64,000 nt of DNA from Halobellus litoreus (GTDB taxonomy: Archaea > Halobacteriota > Halobacteria > Halobacteriales > Haloferacaceae), in contig NZ_JANHAW010000003.1 in assembly GCF_024464595.1 (NCBI RefSeq), forward strand, positions 466,407 to 530,406, written 5' to 3'. Below, one piece after another: positions 52,651 through 61,733 of the stretch; the first letter of the stretch is position 1; the number at the start of each line of letters is the position of its first letter. The notes under the pieces were generated by a model, which was given only the letters and a program-made list of their open reading frames with translations, had not been told where the DNA came from and did not search any database. A program made the position numbers and the translations under genes.

Positions 52651-53549
52651 ACGGCATCACCTCGGGAGAAGTAATACCGAGCGAATCCCAATGGTACGAC
52701 TGCCCACACGAGTAGAACGAGGAGTCCAACTGCTTCGTGGAGATACAACGGTGCTGTTCCAGGGGCGAACGTCGCTTCGACGACGTACGCGTTCGTCTGT
52801 GTCTGCGGCTCCAGTTTCGTAAGGACGTGACTGTATGTGTTGGCAGAATTCCCGACACCGAGCAGCCAGTTCGAGACGACACGATACGCGCCGTCAGGAG
52901 ACAAGCGAAGTAGAAAGAACAGCGGGCCGGACGCTGGAGGTTCGTACGGATTGACCGGCGTGCCAGTAACCTGCGTGAAAATAGCCGTGCTGATCTGCGT
53001 CCAGAACAACACGAGTGGCAGAAAGATCACACCGAACACAGTCCCGGCAGCTGTGACTGTTCGCTTAGCGACAGCAGAGACTGCCGTCCCGATCGAGACG
53101 AGAACCCCAACGTACGCCAGCGTGATGACAATCATTCCAAGGAACAAGACTGGGTTGAACACACCGTGGTCAACCAATCCGATCCCGCCGAGAATGAGGC
53201 ACGCGACCGTGACTGGGCCAGCGATACCGGCTGTTCGTCCAGCTACTTTCCCGAGAAGCACGTCTGTTCTCGTCAGCGGAAGCCCGAGTATGAATTTCAT
53301 ACTTCCAGACGTGCGTTCACCGACGATCGATTGGTAACTCAAGAGAAGCACTCCTAGTGGAAGGAGCACTGTTCCGGCGATCTGGACGTACCCAGCGGTA
53401 ATATCCGCACCGAGCCCATCCCACCCAACATAGCTGGGGCGATACCCCCAAAGAACGATGAGAACGGCAAGTAACCACACGCCTTTCGACGTTACCACTG
53501 TTTTTGCCTCTTTGCGTGCAAGCGGGTACCAACGCATCAGCCCGACCAT
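52647..53549 (-). CDS. ABC-2 type transporter permease
   Basis: A roughly 300-residue membrane protein (ATG 53549; a GTG at 53597 would add 16 residues). An N-terminal cytoplasmic stretch (RWYPLARKEAKTVVTSKGVW) precedes about six helices, and SIVGERTSGSMKFILGLPL is the typical ABC-2 cytoplasmic loop. A large external loop lies between the last two helices. Coupled to its ATPase by ATGA. The three genes form one operon on the minus strand. Confidence 0.85.
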   Translation of the reverse strand: MVGLMRWYPLARKEAKTVVTSKGVWLLAVLIVLWGYRPSYVGWDGLGADITAGYVQIAGTVLLPLGVLLLSYQSIVGERTSGSMKFILGLPLTRTDVLLGKVAGRTAGIAGPVTVACLILGGIGLVDHGVFNPVLFLGMIVITLAYVGVLVSIGTAVSAVAKRTVTAAGTVFGVIFLPLVLFWTQISTAIFTQVTGTPVNPYEPPASGPLFFLLRLSPDGAYRVVSNWLLGVGNSANTYSHVLTKLEPQTQTNAYVVEATFAPGTAPLYLHEAVGLLVLLVWAVVPLGFARYYFSRGDAV

Positions 53550-53597
53550 CTCTGGTCGTCCGCTTAGATATTCTGTAGAGTGAATCTCTCCTTTCAC

Positions 53598-53925
53598 CTA
53601 CCCTAAAAAAACCGCACCTTTCGCTTCTGCACTGTGCAGGTGGAAGCGCCACGACTCACAGGTGCTCGATTGCGACGCAGGAAAGAAGTCTTAGCCCCGA
53701 GTGAACGCGATCGAACAACGGAATCGAGGTGTGCCGTCCAAGCATTAGCAGTACCACGAAGAGAAGTGAGAGTGTCATAGAAATTTTATCACGGCGGTTT
53801 TTTCACACCTCGACAATTGAATCAGCAGTGAGATCCTTCCTGATAATTGACTATTTCGTACACTGCAGATGAATACGAGGGGACAGCTAGAACAATTCGG
53901 TGGGAATCATAGAGTCCACATCTGC
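53598..53925. other. intergenic region
   Basis: About 330 bases between the ABC operon and a lipoprotein gene of the same strand. A tract TTTTATC and a TTTTTT run occur near 53790-53802. Nothing else recognised. Confidence 0.35.
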
Positions 53926-54285
53926 TCAGTTCATATCACGGAGTATGATTTCCGCTGTGGCTCCGTTTACTTCGATCGAGACAAGATACGTCCCCGTGGC
54001 TGGAACCTCGAACGTTTCGTGTCCACTACTGGCTGCTGTTGCCACGACCTCTTCGTCTGTCGCGGCTTGATGCACGTATCCGGTGACAGTGGCAGGCCCA
54101 TCGTCCGTTTTGTTGACTTCCAGTCGCATCTGATTCCCCTCTTCCAACTCCACCTCCCATTCCTTCGTCGGCGAGGTCGCCGAGATCTGTGTCTCGTGTA
54201 GTACCGCGTCTCCTTGGAGACAGCCCGATACTGTCGTCGTGGTCGTGATTCCGACCACCGTTCCCAGATATGTTCGTCTATTCAT
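53926..54285 (-). CDS. small predicted lipoprotein
   Basis: A 119-residue secreted protein with NRRTYLGTVVGITTTTTVSGC: a twin-arginine-like start, a Thr-rich stretch and lipobox VSGC. The mature domain is beta-rich (EVELEEGNQMRLEVNKTDDG, GTYLVSIEVNGATAEIILRD) and resembles a small beta-sandwich. Function unknown. It stands upstream of the ABC operon on the same strand, 380 nt before it. Confidence 0.75.
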   Translation of the reverse strand: MNRRTYLGTVVGITTTTTVSGCLQGDAVLHETQISATSPTKEWEVELEEGNQMRLEVNKTDDGPATVTGYVHQAATDEEVVATAASSGHETFEVPATGTYLVSIEVNGATAEIILRDMN

Positions 54286-54483
54286 ATGAAAAATCCAATC
54301 TTATTGCTACGTTATAATTCCTACGTCGGTAGCGAACAATTCGTAGCCCCCCTTTATTGACTGAATCTCAGTCAGGTCTGAGCATCCATCTATGACTCCC
54401 TGTGAAACAAACGAGATCTGTTCCCTGATTCTATGCTCTATCTCTTACACAATGTCCCGATCATCAAATAACAATTTCAATAG

Positions 54484-54660
54484 AATCGTGCCGAGGAGTT
54501 TGTGCTACTTGGGGGGCCGGACGAGGAGGTAGTCCTCTTTCGCTTCGATCCGATCGGGCGGGACGATGAGTTAACCGCGGTCTGGCTCACAATTGCTGGA
54601 CTGGTGATCATGGGACCGTACGGTCTTTCACTGAAGTCGTCGGGAACTGTCTCCAACTGA
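54484..54660 (+). pseudogene. 3' fragment of a membrane protein
   Basis: The frame following a TAG at 54481 reads AEEFVLLGGPDEEVVLFRFD then AVWLTIAGLVIMGPYGLSLK to TGA 54658. The second part is a membrane helix and the codon usage is genuine, but no start is present. It looks like a truncated gene end. The rest of this 54286-54703 gap holds no gene. Confidence 0.45.
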
Positions 54661-54703
54661 ACGTTTCACCAGATCAAAATAGTTTGAACGACCCGTGCAC
54701 AAT

Positions 54704-55645
54704 ATGGTCCCTACACGACGACAGCTCCTCCAAGTAACCGGAACCGTATCGCTAACAGCATTGGCTGGGTGCTCAGCGGCTAATGTCCTCGACGGAGAGG
54801 AACCAACTGAAGAGTACACGCTTCATATCGACGCGGTCAACACGTCTCCGACAGAATATGCGCTTTATCAACCTGATGACGAGTCGCTGTTCGGTACGCC
54901 AGCACGAACCGCACTGCAAGCGATCGTGCCAGAGGGCCGGCACACGACCTACGGGTACAAACCATTGCCAAGCGACGCGTACGTGGAACACGACGGGTCG
55001 TACTTTCAGACGAAACACGTCGTCACCGGGCAGGAACGTGTAGAGCGGTCACTTGTGCAGGTCACTCCCATCTCAGAAGAGAACGTCCCGGAAGATGCAA
55101 TCCTGATCGACGCACTCGAACAGCCGAGTGCGCGGGTTCTCAAGATTCTGCACTCGTACACACAGACCGGTGGGAGGACCAGTACAGCGGAACTCTTACG
55201 CGGTGATCAGTACGTGCTTCGCCGCCCAGCCGAACAAGAAAGTCCACTCGGGACCGGCGAACTTGATGGGCAAGTGGTTACGATGACCGAGGACGGCACG
55301 TGGGCCTACCGAGTACACGTCACAACCGAGCGAATCGTCGAGACTGCCTACACCGCCTTGGCTGTCAACGTGGCGAGTTCACGTCAACAATTCCGTGACG
55401 TCGTGTTTGGCTCTCGAATCGACGCGACGCTCACTGCAGATGAACTCCCTACAGATGCACGTGACCGTCTCGACCAAACAATCAACCGAGGCTCGTCATC
55501 CGAGACTGCACCGCTCCCCGACTCGTTCGTCACCCTTCTCAAGGCACTCCATCTCGGGGCTGTCAACACGGCGACGAACGGGAAACTCCTCTGGTACGAT
55601 GACGCACTCTATCGCTACGGCCTCTACGTAAACGACGCATCCTGA
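54704..55645 (+). CDS. predicted lipoprotein, large
   Basis: A 313-residue secreted protein. VPTRRQLLQVTGTVSLTALAGC is summarised as a TRRQLLQ signal with lipobox LAGC; the ATG at 54704 sits just before it (a GTG three codons earlier is possible). The mature part is acidic, mixed alpha/beta with no Cys clusters or repeats. Not recognised. With the lipoproteins at 51.3 and 53.9 kb it makes three different ones within 4.5 kb. Confidence 0.75.
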   Translation: MVPTRRQLLQVTGTVSLTALAGCSAANVLDGEEPTEEYTLHIDAVNTSPTEYALYQPDDESLFGTPARTALQAIVPEGRHTTYGYKPLPSDAYVEHDGSYFQTKHVVTGQERVERSLVQVTPISEENVPEDAILIDALEQPSARVLKILHSYTQTGGRTSTAELLRGDQYVLRRPAEQESPLGTGELDGQVVTMTEDGTWAYRVHVTTERIVETAYTALAVNVASSRQQFRDVVFGSRIDATLTADELPTDARDRLDQTINRGSSSETAPLPDSFVTLLKALHLGAVNTATNGKLLWYDDALYRYGLYVNDAS

Positions 55646-55860
55646 ACCGGCTTCGTAAAATACGATCGCCTACCAGAAACAGTGCGGGAATTGTTAGGAC
55701 AGAGTTTCAATAAATCAGCTCTGTTGAAATCCTCAGCGGCTGATACAAACGGCGTGCTGAATAGAAGGCGCGAGTCGGTCACGAATGAGTGGTGTCAGTG
55801 GAGGGGATAGGTCGTCGAACGTTTATTACCGAATGACCGCATACATTCGTTGATTGGAGT

Positions 55861-56370
55861 ATGACCGACTATCTAGGTGTCTCCCGGCGGGATGTCGGGG
55901 CGGGTCTCGCCGCCGGCGGGTCGGCGCTCCTCTTTGCCGTTCTGGTTAACCTCTGGAACTTTTTCCAGACGGTCAGGGCCCGAGGATTTGACTCCGCGAG
56001 TCTAGCGGAGTATCGACGAGGAAGTGAGATCATCTTCCTCGGGATGATCGTCACACCGGTCGTCGCTCTCGTCGTCGCGACCGTCGTCTGGCGTGTGATG
56101 ATGCCGGATGAACCGGAACCAGTCTACGGTGCGATAGCAGGTGTCGTTTCAGCGCTCGGATCGCTCTTCATATTCGCCACTCTGATAGGCATTATATTCT
56201 CTCTGAGTCAGTTGTCCGCTGGCGCACTCGTCGGTGCGGTCTCCGAGTTCATCTTCATCACTGCTGTAATCGCTCTATTCGGGGGTATCATTACTCTCCC
56301 CATTGCCGCCCCACTAGGGGCTTTTGTGGGATACGGATACGAATGGTACTTTGCTAGACGGAAGACGTAA
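55861..56370 (+). CDS. membrane protein, unknown
   Basis: A 169-residue protein with four hydrophobic helices (about 14-34, 58-78, 88-110 and 122-150). Between helices 1 and 2 lies a polar loop (RARGFDSASLAEYRRGSE). I know no function. ATG 55861 follows TTTATTACC at a promoter-like distance. Alone between lipoprotein and zinc-binding genes. Confidence 0.65.
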   Translation: MTDYLGVSRRDVGAGLAAGGSALLFAVLVNLWNFFQTVRARGFDSASLAEYRRGSEIIFLGMIVTPVVALVVATVVWRVMMPDEPEPVYGAIAGVVSALGSLFIFATLIGIIFSLSQLSAGALVGAVSEFIFITAVIALFGGIITLPIAAPLGAFVGYGYEWYFARRKT

Positions 56371-56544
56371 TCAGTTGTTGATGATTCCCGCTCGTTCTGT
56401 TTCCCTCATACTGGACGTAGCCAAACGACCCGACCAGCACGTAGTCAATTGCTGAATCGACCCCCTATAGTCAGCACGCACTCCAAAAAACAAATTACCA
56501 CACAAGAATTTCAACAGAGCCGCCAAACAGTGCAACTAGTCGGG

Positions 56545-56970
56545 CTACGAGGTCTCTGTGTCAAGAGGCGCTGTAATCTGTTGCTGAGTTTCAAGCCCGG
56601 TCTGGAAGCGACTGATGATCTGCGATTGATGTTCGGGACAGGCGAGGATGCTCACAGCGCCGGTCCCCACCGGTACGGCGGGCTGTTGTAGATTATAGGG
56701 AGCGAGATGACAACTCGGACATCCGATACCCCCAGCGGGTCGATGCTCAACGAGATCCGCGCTTTCATCGGTCGTATACCCACAGATAGTGGTAAACTCT
56801 TCCTGATGCTCATCACACCCAACGACTGGGATTGTATATTGATCAAGAAGCAAAAACGAGAGATACTGCTGATCTGGTGACTGGAGTGCAGTTTCACAGG
56901 CAGTACAGGGGACTGTTGGCGCACCAGCAAACTCTTCTGACTGGGGAGAAAGGGAGATTCTGGAGTCCAT
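56545..56970 (-). CDS. zinc-binding protein with two Cys/His sites
   Basis: A 141-residue soluble protein with two similar halves. CTACETAL plus CDEHQEEF makes the first site (CxxC and CxxH), and CPSCHLAP plus CPEHQSQI the second. The repeat spacing suggests internal duplication of a zinc-knuckle unit of about 60 residues. No catalytic motif. Probably a structural or regulatory zinc protein of haloarchaea. Confidence 0.7.
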   Translation of the reverse strand: MDSRISLSPQSEEFAGAPTVPCTACETALQSPDQQYLSFLLLDQYTIPVVGCDEHQEEFTTICGYTTDESADLVEHRPAGGIGCPSCHLAPYNLQQPAVPVGTGAVSILACPEHQSQIISRFQTGLETQQQITAPLDTETS

Positions 56971-57107
56971 CTGACGGTTCTGATTAGGGTTTTGTACTCA
57001 GCGGGGGTAAGTCGTGTGGACTGCTACTTAGAGTCATAGACGGACTGGTATCACTCCTCGAATGTTCTTGCTACTGCTGCGGTTGTGTTTAGCTGCGGTA
57101 AAGGCAG

Positions 57108-57410
57108 TCATTCGTGAGATTCGTCTACGGATACCGGTTCGCCTCCTTCCATCTGCCATTCAAGTTCGACATCGAATTCGGCCTCGTCCTCGGTGACCTC
57201 GTACTCAACTTCCAGTTCAAACCGTTCTGGAACTGCCACTGTGAAGCCATTGTCCCCCTCAATGTCAATTCTCCCATTCTCGACACCATCAGCGACTTCC
57301 CGAAGAACTCCCGCAGCGTCTGCTCGATTCATCATCTTCTCCCCTTCACGCTCCGTCTCATCGTCTGCCGATTTCGCTTCGGTCTCGGATTCTTGTTTAT
57401 TGTTTCTCAT
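57108..57410 (-). CDS. amphi-Trp domain protein
   Basis: A 100-residue acidic protein. Residues about 26-85 match the amphi-Trp domain: NRADAAGVLREVADGVENG, GFTVAVPERFELEVEYEV and VELEWQ with the late Trp. The domain is a small beta-meander of unknown function found in haloarchaea and some bacteria. The Glu/Lys-rich N-terminal 25 residues are probably disordered. Confidence 0.8.
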   Translation of the reverse strand: MRNNKQESETEAKSADDETEREGEKMMNRADAAGVLREVADGVENGRIDIEGDNGFTVAVPERFELEVEYEVTEDEAEFDVELEWQMEGGEPVSVDESHE

Positions 57411-57792
57411 ACCAGAGAAACAACGACTTTCAATAAAATATCTCGGGCTTCAACCAATCACTTTGACCAGCAAGGTTGTTTCGCATCCTGCTATGCCTGA
57501 GGCTGTGGATCGCCACAGATCCGTAGCAAGTGTCTAGTTGTCGACAGAGTAGGTAGTCAAATCAGCAAGCTTCCGATTGGTCTATCACGCCCTCTTGAGT
57601 ACGTATATTAAAGAAGGTCGTAGGAACCATCCGATTTTGAGCCTACGATTTATTTAATTGGTTCAGAAGAATTTTTGCGTTTATGGCCGCGCGACATCAC
57701 GTCTTGGATTCGAATCTGTCCGAGACAAAAGGTAAGAGTTATCGAAACGAGTTTACAGCAGCATTAGTTGCTGGATTCAGTGTACTATCGTA
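57411..57792. other. intergenic region with a promoter-like site and a possible truncated gene start
   Basis: TTTATTTAATT at 57648-57658 lies about 25-35 nt before an ATG at 57683 on the + strand. The frame (MAARHHVLDSNLSETKG...) runs on into the end of the minus-strand gene. It may be a gene cut off by the rearrangement that truncated its neighbour. No family recognised. Confidence 0.3.
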
Positions 57793-58155
57793 TCAGTACT
57801 GGTCAGTTGGTACCCTGTCAGTCGAGATGATGAACGCGAACGCGGTCACAGCTTCGACCACGCCGACTGCGGGCGTCGGGAGCACGGTGACGGCGTCCGT
57901 TTCGAGGAGCCGGTTAGCGAGGATGATCACACCCGCGAAGACGACGATCGACGGGTAGGACCGAAACAGGCGAACGGACCAGACGAGCGCGTCGAGGACG
58001 GTCCGATTGGTGGTGGTCGTCTCGATGTTTCGGCAGTCGAGACAGCCACATCCGTCAACGTCGTCTCGCGCCTTGATCGTCGGTGCCACGTCACGCGTAG
58101 TTGTATCGTCGATGGTAGAAGTCCTTCGGACCAGTGCGTCGGTGTGGTCCCTCAT
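57793..58155 (-). CDS. truncated membrane protein coupled to the 55-residue gene
   Basis: A 120-residue frame: a polar N-terminus with a CGCLDC pair, then NRTVLDALVWSVRLFRSYPS and one or two helices. The start of the helical part resembles membrane proteins of the DUF6159/DUF7847 kind, which are much longer, so the gene is probably cut at about 57820 and ends in foreign residues. Its ATG (58155) overlaps the upstream TGA as ATGA. Confidence 0.5.
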   Translation of the reverse strand: MRDHTDALVRRTSTIDDTTTRDVAPTIKARDDVDGCGCLDCRNIETTTTNRTVLDALVWSVRLFRSYPSIVVFAGVIILANRLLETDAVTVLPTPAVGVVEAVTAFAFIISTDRVPTDQY

Positions 58156-58319
58156 TCCCCAGTAACGAACTGTGAGATGGATTCGCCGGCCGCAAGCAGG
58201 ATCGACGGCGGACCAAGTAGCGAGGCGAAGGAGTTGAACGCGCGCTTGAGACTCGGTCGGTCGTTCTCGGTCCCGAGGAAGAGCAGCGTCGGATCTTCCG
58301 AGACGACGAACACGCTCAT
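58152..58319 (-). CDS. 55-residue protein with a frameshifted paralogue at 38.5 kb
   Basis: Begins MSVFVVSEDPTLLFLG, a beta-like start, then AFNSFASLLGPPSILLAAGE, amphipathic helix, ending SISQFVTGE. No signal peptide, no Cys. The copy at 38477-38643 keeps both halves, so selection once acted on it. It is coupled by ATGA to a membrane protein gene and lies beside another of similar type, suggesting a small partner, regulator or peptide for these proteins. A start 15 codons earlier is less likely since the copy begins at this Met. Confidence 0.6.
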   Translation of the reverse strand: MSVFVVSEDPTLLFLGTENDRPSLKRAFNSFASLLGPPSILLAAGESISQFVTGE

Positions 58320-58439
58320 CTCGCGGCCCTTCTCCGAATAACACGTTTCGGTGACCTTGAGCACGCCAGCCGATTCCGCCGTCCTACCGATCGAGGACCC
58401 CGTACTACGAGGGGAACCGCCGGTTGTAGATCGGCATCG

Positions 58440-59267
58440 TCAACTCTCGGGGAAGACCGTGTCCGGGTCCCGAGCCTCGAGTGGACCGACTTGTTTACCC
58501 GTCGTCGCATAGCGGTAGAGCGCCGTTCGGACGATCGCAGAGGCCGTCTGCGACCCCACGATGGAAGCGACGACGATCCCACCGCCACTGACGAGCGCAC
58601 CCACGGCGACTATGCCATCGAGAACGAAGTATCCAGCCGCACCCAGCGCGACGCCCGGGAGCGCAACGAGTAGGAAGACGAAACTCACGCCAAGCGTGGC
58701 GGAGACGCTTTCACCCCACGTGTCTCGGAAGAGCGATCCGCTCCGACGGAGTTGCCGACGCAGACTCCGCCGCTCGTCGAGGACGATGACCGGCACGATG
58801 AAAAACGTCAGGAGTGCCCACGCGAGATCGAAGACGGCCCGCGTCAGGCTCCCGACGACGCCGAATTTCTCGTCGAGGATGTACAGGACTGTGCCGAGCG
58901 TCGCAGCGGTGACTGCCCACAGGGCGATCTGCAGGCGAGCACGCCACGCCGCGGCGAGGCCATCCCGAACCGAGGTCTGGTCTCCATCGAACAGTTGTGC
59001 CGCGCAGTGCACCACGGCAGCGTTGAAAAACGTCGCCACGCTTGAGGAGATCGCAATCGCACAGAACAACACGCTGTACTTGTAGAGGTCGTTCGTGAGA
59101 AGCGACGTGAGGAGGCCCCGTTGGATGATGATCGCTCCGAGGACGGCGAATGCGCTCCCGACGGCGAGGAGACTCAAAGCCGGAAGGACCAGAAGCGTCG
59201 GTCGCTGGGTGAAGATGCGGAGACTGTCACGGGTGATCTCGAAACCGCGTCGGTATTTCGAGGTCAT
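58440..59267 (-). CDS. DUF6159-like membrane protein
   Basis: A 275-residue membrane protein with about six helices. The N-terminus KYRRGFEITRDSLRIFTQRP is typical of this family: a short amphipathic segment before the first span. Conserved AVVHCAAQLFDGDQTSVRDG and FFIVPVIVLDERRSLRRQLRRS are in the two soluble loops. Function unknown. Same strand as the 55-residue gene (120 nt upstream of it), and divergent from the M48-like gene. Confidence 0.72.
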   Translation of the reverse strand: MTSKYRRGFEITRDSLRIFTQRPTLLVLPALSLLAVGSAFAVLGAIIIQRGLLTSLLTNDLYKYSVLFCAIAISSSVATFFNAAVVHCAAQLFDGDQTSVRDGLAAAWRARLQIALWAVTAATLGTVLYILDEKFGVVGSLTRAVFDLAWALLTFFIVPVIVLDERRSLRRQLRRSGSLFRDTWGESVSATLGVSFVFLLVALPGVALGAAGYFVLDGIVAVGALVSGGGIVVASIVGSQTASAIVRTALYRYATTGKQVGPLEARDPDTVFPES

Positions 59268-59542
59268 ACTGAACGGTTTCCGTTCGACTGGTCACGAGCA
59301 CACCGGGCGCTGTTGCGTATTGAACGTGCTACGGCACCGTTAGTCGCTCGGCGTCCGCTACTCCACGTGAGCGGAGTCAGGCTGGTTTGTCGTGTGATGG
59401 AGGGCATACGACGCGGTTCGGTCAGTGGACGTATAAAAATCCGGGAGAATGAAAACTGCATCTGAACGACCGACTCGTTCCTCGGCCAGGGGTTCGCCGT
59501 ACTCCGCTATGATTTTAGTGCGTGTTGCGGGAACACGCAGAT

Positions 59543-60655
59543 ATGGCCGCCCTCCAAACGACGCCGCCTTCAGTCAGTGCTGCGATTGCTGCGCTCGTGG
59601 GACTCGCGCTCGTCGGAAGTCTTCTCGGAGCGATCGGTAGCGCTGTCGTTCGCCGGCTGGGAAACCCCGTCGGAAAGTACCGGCTGCTGTATGGGGCCGT
59701 ACTCTTCCCGTACACACTGCTCGCCTACGCCGTGTTCGCCCTCACCGGGTTCGGCGCTGCCGTCCTCACCACGCTGCCCGCCGCTCCGGACCTTGTGACC
59801 GGGATTCTCGTGGATTTCGTCACGTTCCTCGCCGCCGGCTGTGTCTGGATCGTTTCGTATCTCCCGACGGTACGGGGGATCCGCGATGTGCGCGACGTTG
59901 ATCTCGCCACCAGTACGTCAATCTGGAAGATGACACGGTACGTTATCGGAGTCAGTGCGCTTCTCACCGTGGTGCTCGTCCCACTGCAAGTGGGCTCGAT
60001 CGAGTCCTCACCGCTCGCCCTGGCTGTCGGACTCGTAGCGCTCGTGCTCGGGATGCTGTACGCAGCACCGTGGCTCATCTCAATCCTTCGCTCGACATCG
60101 ACGCCGACTGGAGACACTGCGGATCGAGTGGAGCGACTCCGTCACCGCGCAGGACTCACCGTTCGGGACGTACGGATCCTCGACACCGAAAACGAAGAAA
60201 CGGCGGAAACGCTCGTTCGTGGCCCGCCGAACTACCGGCGGCTCTTCGTGACGAGCACGTTTCTCGATGTCTTCGACGACGAAGCCGCCTCAGCGTTGCT
60301 AGCGATTGAGGCCGGGAAACTTCGAGCCCACGTCTTTGAGGTCAGAGTTGGGACGGTTCTCGTGGCTGGCATCGCTCTGATCGCGTCCGTCACCGATATC
60401 GGTCCGCGGTGGCCGTTACTCGGGCTCTCACTCGGATCGGTTTTCGTCGGGTTTTGGCTCTCGCAACGACGGATCCGTGCGGCTGACGAGTATGCTGCCG
60501 AAAAGGTCGGGCGAACGACTGTTGCTGACGCGCTGGGCGAGTACGCCGAGGTGCACGCGCTCGAACCGACACGACGACGAATTCCGAATCCGCTCTCTAT
60601 CAAGGTCGCCCTCGGAGATCGTATCGATCGGCTTCGAACAGCAAGCGAACAGTGA
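59543..60655 (+). CDS. M48-like membrane protein with a destroyed zinc site
   Basis: A 370-residue protein: four or five N-terminal helices, then a soluble M48-type domain. FVTSTFLDVFDDEAASALLA and IEAGKLRAHVFEVR align with the family's ...ELxAVLAHElGHxxxR, so HExxH has become IEAGK and both zinc His are lost. The later RAADEYAAEKVG keeps the acidic ligand region. It cannot be a zinc protease and may be a sensor or scaffold, like other inactive proteases. ATG 59543. Located between the DUF6159-like and CPBP genes. Confidence 0.7.
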   Translation: MAALQTTPPSVSAAIAALVGLALVGSLLGAIGSAVVRRLGNPVGKYRLLYGAVLFPYTLLAYAVFALTGFGAAVLTTLPAAPDLVTGILVDFVTFLAAGCVWIVSYLPTVRGIRDVRDVDLATSTSIWKMTRYVIGVSALLTVVLVPLQVGSIESSPLALAVGLVALVLGMLYAAPWLISILRSTSTPTGDTADRVERLRHRAGLTVRDVRILDTENEETAETLVRGPPNYRRLFVTSTFLDVFDDEAASALLAIEAGKLRAHVFEVRVGTVLVAGIALIASVTDIGPRWPLLGLSLGSVFVGFWLSQRRIRAADEYAAEKVGRTTVADALGEYAEVHALEPTRRRIPNPLSIKVALGDRIDRLRTASEQ

Positions 60656-60673
60656 ATTGCGTCAACCCACGTC

Positions 60674-60770
60674 AGTACTGTCTAAAACCAGTTTTTGAGC
60701 TTGGATTATCCTTTTCTTGTTTACCATCGAGTACTGGATATGCCCTCCCAGCAAGCGTTACCCGCACACT
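60674..60770 (+). mobile_element. eroded IS6-type end
   Basis: GTACTGTCTAAAACCAGTTT followed by TTGAGCTTGG resembles the IS6-type end near 39990 (complement GTACTGTCTAGTCAAGCCAG then TTTGAGAAG). Similarity to the start of that element fades after about 90 bases. No transposase is left; the DNA up to 60939 contains only broken frames. Confidence 0.4.
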
Positions 60771-60939
60771 CGCCTCCCGGTCGATCAACCGAGAGAACTT
60801 GCGTATCTCGACTTCGTTCCTGACCCTTCGGAGCATCTATGCTAGCTCTTCCCCTACAGCTATCGGGAACCGATCAGCGAGATTCGCTGCCTTCAACTCG
60901 AAGAACTAGTCGTCGGACCTGTTCGGACGCCGCGCCGGC

Positions 60940-61725
60940 GTGTGGTTCATCGTGAGTCTCCCGTCCGAGATTTCAGCCGCCTTGGAAACGAGACGCGGAC
61001 GACGAGTTCGTGCGGCTTTCGCTGGGCTTGGGATCACCGTCAGTGCGTTGCTCGCTGGCTTAATCGGCGTTGTGTTAACAGGAGGTCTCGTCTCGGTATT
61101 TGATCTCGCTGAATCACCGGTCGTTCGGGTTCTCCAAGGGAATTATATTCAAGTCGGGTTCGCTGGCTTCGCTGTCGCGTACCTGCTCTGGCAAGGTGAC
61201 TGGAACCGATATATCAAGGTCCGATGGCCCACTCTCGAAGACCTCGGCTGGATCGTCGGGTTGCCCCTTCTCTTTGCGGTCCAAGGAGTCGTTCTCCCGC
61301 CGGTACTAGCCGCGGTCGGACTTCCCCATCCACAGCCAGGGACCGGGATGGAAGAACTCGCGTTAGAGACTCGGCCCTTGCTCTGGCCGGTCGCGTTCGT
61401 CGGGATGTATCTGTTCGCTGCGCCGGCTGAGGAGCTTGTCTACCGCGGAATCGTTCAAGGTCGGCTTCGCGCTGTCTTCGATACCCTCGGTGTTGTGGTC
61501 CTCGCCGGACTGTTGTTCGGGGTGCTGCATTTCCTGGTCGGATTGATGACGCAGGGCGTGAGTTTCGGTGGCAGCCTCTACTGGGGGATCGACACAGTGA
61601 TTCCCGGGTTGGCTTGGGGGTACGCGTACGAACGCACGGAGAACCTCGTGGTCACGGCAGTCACACACGCGATGGTCTGGACCGTCACACTCCACGAAAT
61701 CGTGCTCCACGCACTTCCGATATAG
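60940..61725 (+). CDS. CPBP family intramembrane metalloprotease
   Basis: A 261-residue membrane protein with about seven helices. The motifs are canonical: PAEELVYRGIVQGRL (EExxxR), FGVLHFLVGL and VTHAMVW. The enzyme is predicted to cut proteins within the membrane. Starts at a GTG (60940), with a second GTG four codons later. It belongs to a different CPBP branch from the one at 44 kb. Followed by a small membrane protein, 8 nt away. Confidence 0.88.
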   Translation: MWFIVSLPSEISAALETRRGRRVRAAFAGLGITVSALLAGLIGVVLTGGLVSVFDLAESPVVRVLQGNYIQVGFAGFAVAYLLWQGDWNRYIKVRWPTLEDLGWIVGLPLLFAVQGVVLPPVLAAVGLPHPQPGTGMEELALETRPLLWPVAFVGMYLFAAPAEELVYRGIVQGRLRAVFDTLGVVVLAGLLFGVLHFLVGLMTQGVSFGGSLYWGIDTVIPGLAWGYAYERTENLVVTAVTHAMVWTVTLHEIVLHALPI

Positions 61726-61733
61726 TCTCTATA

